Positions 12,538 to 13,719 of a stretch of 13,719 bases of DNA are shown here, in pieces. The position numbers and the translations under genes were made by a program. The notes under the pieces are model-generated. The model was not told the DNA's origin, did no database searches, and saw nothing but the letters and a program-made list of their open reading frames with translations. Each line of letters begins with the position of its first letter. Within the stretch, counting starts at the first letter, position 1. This DNA comes from an uncultured Clostridia bacterium. Lineage in GTDB: Bacteria; Bacillota; Clostridia; Christensenellales; UBA1242. The stretch lies in the NCBI GenBank assembly GCA_934749845.1, contig CAKVHQ010000017.1:1-13719 (forward strand). Reading direction: 5' to 3'.

Positions 12538-12546
12538 TGGTATAAT
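12538..12546 (+). promoter_or_regulatory. Extended -10 promoter of the acyltransferase gene
   Basis: TGGTATAAT (12538-12546) is a perfect extended -10 placed directly after the preceding terminator. No -35 is evident. A start near 12553 gives a leader of about 32 nt with GAGGTG before the ATG. The core is identical to the secA promoter element. Confidence 0.6.
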
Positions 12547-12584
12547 TAGAATTGTTAAAAATAGTGTTATATTTGAGGTGCAAA

Positions 12585-13719
12585 ATGAAAAAAAGCAAAA
12601 ATAATAAAAAAGAATACTATAAAAATTTAAATATAATCAGAGTAATAGCCTGTATTGCAGTATTATTCTATCATTTAGGAATACTTAAAGGTGGTTATTT
12701 AGCGGTATGTACTTTCTTTGTATTAAGTGGATATTTATCATGTGTTACGTCTTTTAAAAAAGAAAAATTTTCATATAAAGAATATTATATATCTAGATTA
12801 AAAAAAATATATATACCTCTAGTAATGGTGACTTTAATATCGGTGGCTATCGTTTCTTTTTTTAGTAGTATTAACTGGCTAAGTTTAAAAATTGAAACTA
12901 CATCAGTATTATTAGGATACAATAATTTTTGGCAAATAAATGCTAATTTAGATTATTTTGCTAGGCATGTAGATTCACCGTTTATGCATTTGTGGTACAT
13001 ATCAATATTATTACAATTTGATTTAGTTTTTCCATTTATTTACAAAGGATTAAAAAAACTTGGAGATAAAGTAGATAAATTAGTTCCATGTGCTTTAACT
13101 TTTATTTTTGCAGTAATTGGGGCCGCATATTTTTATAAATGTACCTTAGGTTCTAATTTAATGAATGCCTATTATAATACATTCGCAAGAGTTTATTCAA
13201 TACTTTTTGGTTTGTGCTTAGGTTTTATTCATTCATATTACAAACCATTAGTACCAGAGTATATTAGAAAAAAACCACTTCGTAAAATAATATTCGGAGC
13301 ATATTTAGTTATATCCATGGTACTATTTTGTTTAATAGATTCAAATTCAAAGTTATTTACATTTAGTATGATTATAATAACTTTAATATCATGTAGGTTA
13401 ATTGATTATGCCGTTTTAGATAAAAAAGAATTGAATATTTTGGATAAAATACTTAAAGTACTATCTGATTTAAGTTATGAAATTTACTTAGTACAATATC
13501 CAGTTATATTTTTATTTCAATATATAAATATAAATCATTATTTAAAAACACCATTAATTATAATAATTGTATTAATAATATCATATGTATTACATATGGT
13601 ACTAAATAAGAGGGATAATATGAAAATAGTAAGAAGAATAATATTAGTTGTAATCATAGGATTATCAGTATTCGGAGGTTATAAATATATAACTACAAAA
13701 TCACACGAACAAGAAATGA
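12585..13719 (+). CDS. Acyltransferase-3 family membrane protein, OatA-like, 3' end outside the window
   Basis: Membrane O-acyltransferase that moves acyl groups, usually acetyl, onto cell-wall or surface polysaccharides. 378 codons are visible and the frame is open at the window edge. Signature features are NIIRVIACIAVLFYHLG (residues about 16-32) with the family's catalytic-type His, GGYLAVCTFFVLSGYL (the GxxGVxxFFVLSGFL motif) and HLWYISILLQFDLVFPFI (the HxWSLxxExQFYLxxP-like motif). About ten hydrophobic helices follow. After KRDNMKIVRR a final helix near residues 350-365 leads into a polar stretch (KYITTKSHEQEM). This is where OatA proteins pass to an external SGNH esterase-type domain, so a C-terminal domain probably lies beyond the window; that part is inference. 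The start is ATG 12585 after GAGGTG. Peptidoglycan O-acetylation is one possible role; other surface polymers are equally possible. Confidence 0.88.
   Translation, partial: MKKSKNNKKEYYKNLNIIRVIACIAVLFYHLGILKGGYLAVCTFFVLSGYLSCVTSFKKEKFSYKEYYISRLKKIYIPLVMVTLISVAIVSFFSSINWLSLKIETTSVLLGYNNFWQINANLDYFARHVDSPFMHLWYISILLQFDLVFPFIYKGLKKLGDKVDKLVPCALTFIFAVIGAAYFYKCTLGSNLMNAYYNTFARVYSILFGLCLGFIHSYYKPLVPEYIRKKPLRKIIFGAYLVISMVLFCLIDSNSKLFTFSMIIITLISCRLIDYAVLDKKELNILDKILKVLSDLSYEIYLVQYPVIFLFQYININHYLKTPLIIIIVLIISYVLHMVLNKRDNMKIVRRIILVVIIGLSVFGGYKYITTKSHEQEM

Noticed and set aside
1..13719. CRISPR array, insertion sequence, integrase or prophage genes
   Set aside because: No regularly spaced repeats, transposase or integrase motifs, or phage structural genes were seen on either strand.

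Overview
The window looks like a piece of chromosome from a very AT-rich, endospore-forming Firmicute, probably an uncultured gut-type Bacilli lineage. This rests on recognisable spoIID, spoIIQ and spoIIID genes next to csp, hpf and secA, strong Shine-Dalgarno sites and short intergenic gaps. The taxonomic placement is inference. Every protein gene lies on the + strand. The only minus-strand element I can support is a candidate small RNA.

Region 1 (about 1-3470) is a sporulation and housekeeping block. It runs spoIID, spoIIQ (its LytM domain has lost the zinc ligands), spoIIID, then a 198-residue protein exactly where Bacillus carries the actin-like gene mbl. That protein has faint MreB-like segments and may be a degenerate actin-fold protein. 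A cold-shock protein and the long form of the hibernation promoting factor follow. SpoIID and SpoIIQ act in engulfment; SpoIIID tunes mother-cell transcription.

Region 2 (3588-6132) is secA, complete from Walker A to the C-terminal zinc tail, with its own promoter and terminator. prfB, which follows secA in many Firmicutes, is not downstream anywhere in the window.

Region 3 (6140-8170) is an accessory module behind a consensus sigma-A promoter and a palindrome. It holds an MqsR-type RNase toxin, an antitoxin combining an MqsA-like zinc finger, a helix-turn-helix and a Panacea/SocA domain, and a CPBP-type membrane protease.

Region 4 (8224-9153) holds a tandem repeat at a promoter, a NUDIX hydrolase, and a candidate minus-strand RNA of about 100 nt with its own promoter, hairpins and terminator.

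Region 5 (9153-12536) holds an unrecognised 232-residue protein, a collagen-like (BclA-like) gene broken by a TAA at codon 3, a guanine deaminase gene broken by a TGA exactly at a conserved Trp codon, and three tandem, overlapping paralogues of unknown function. A membrane acyltransferase (OatA-like) begins at 12585 and runs off the end.

The points most worth checking are the TGA-for-Trp position in the deaminase, the minus-strand RNA, the mbl-position protein, the MqsR/Panacea module and the three-paralogue cassette.
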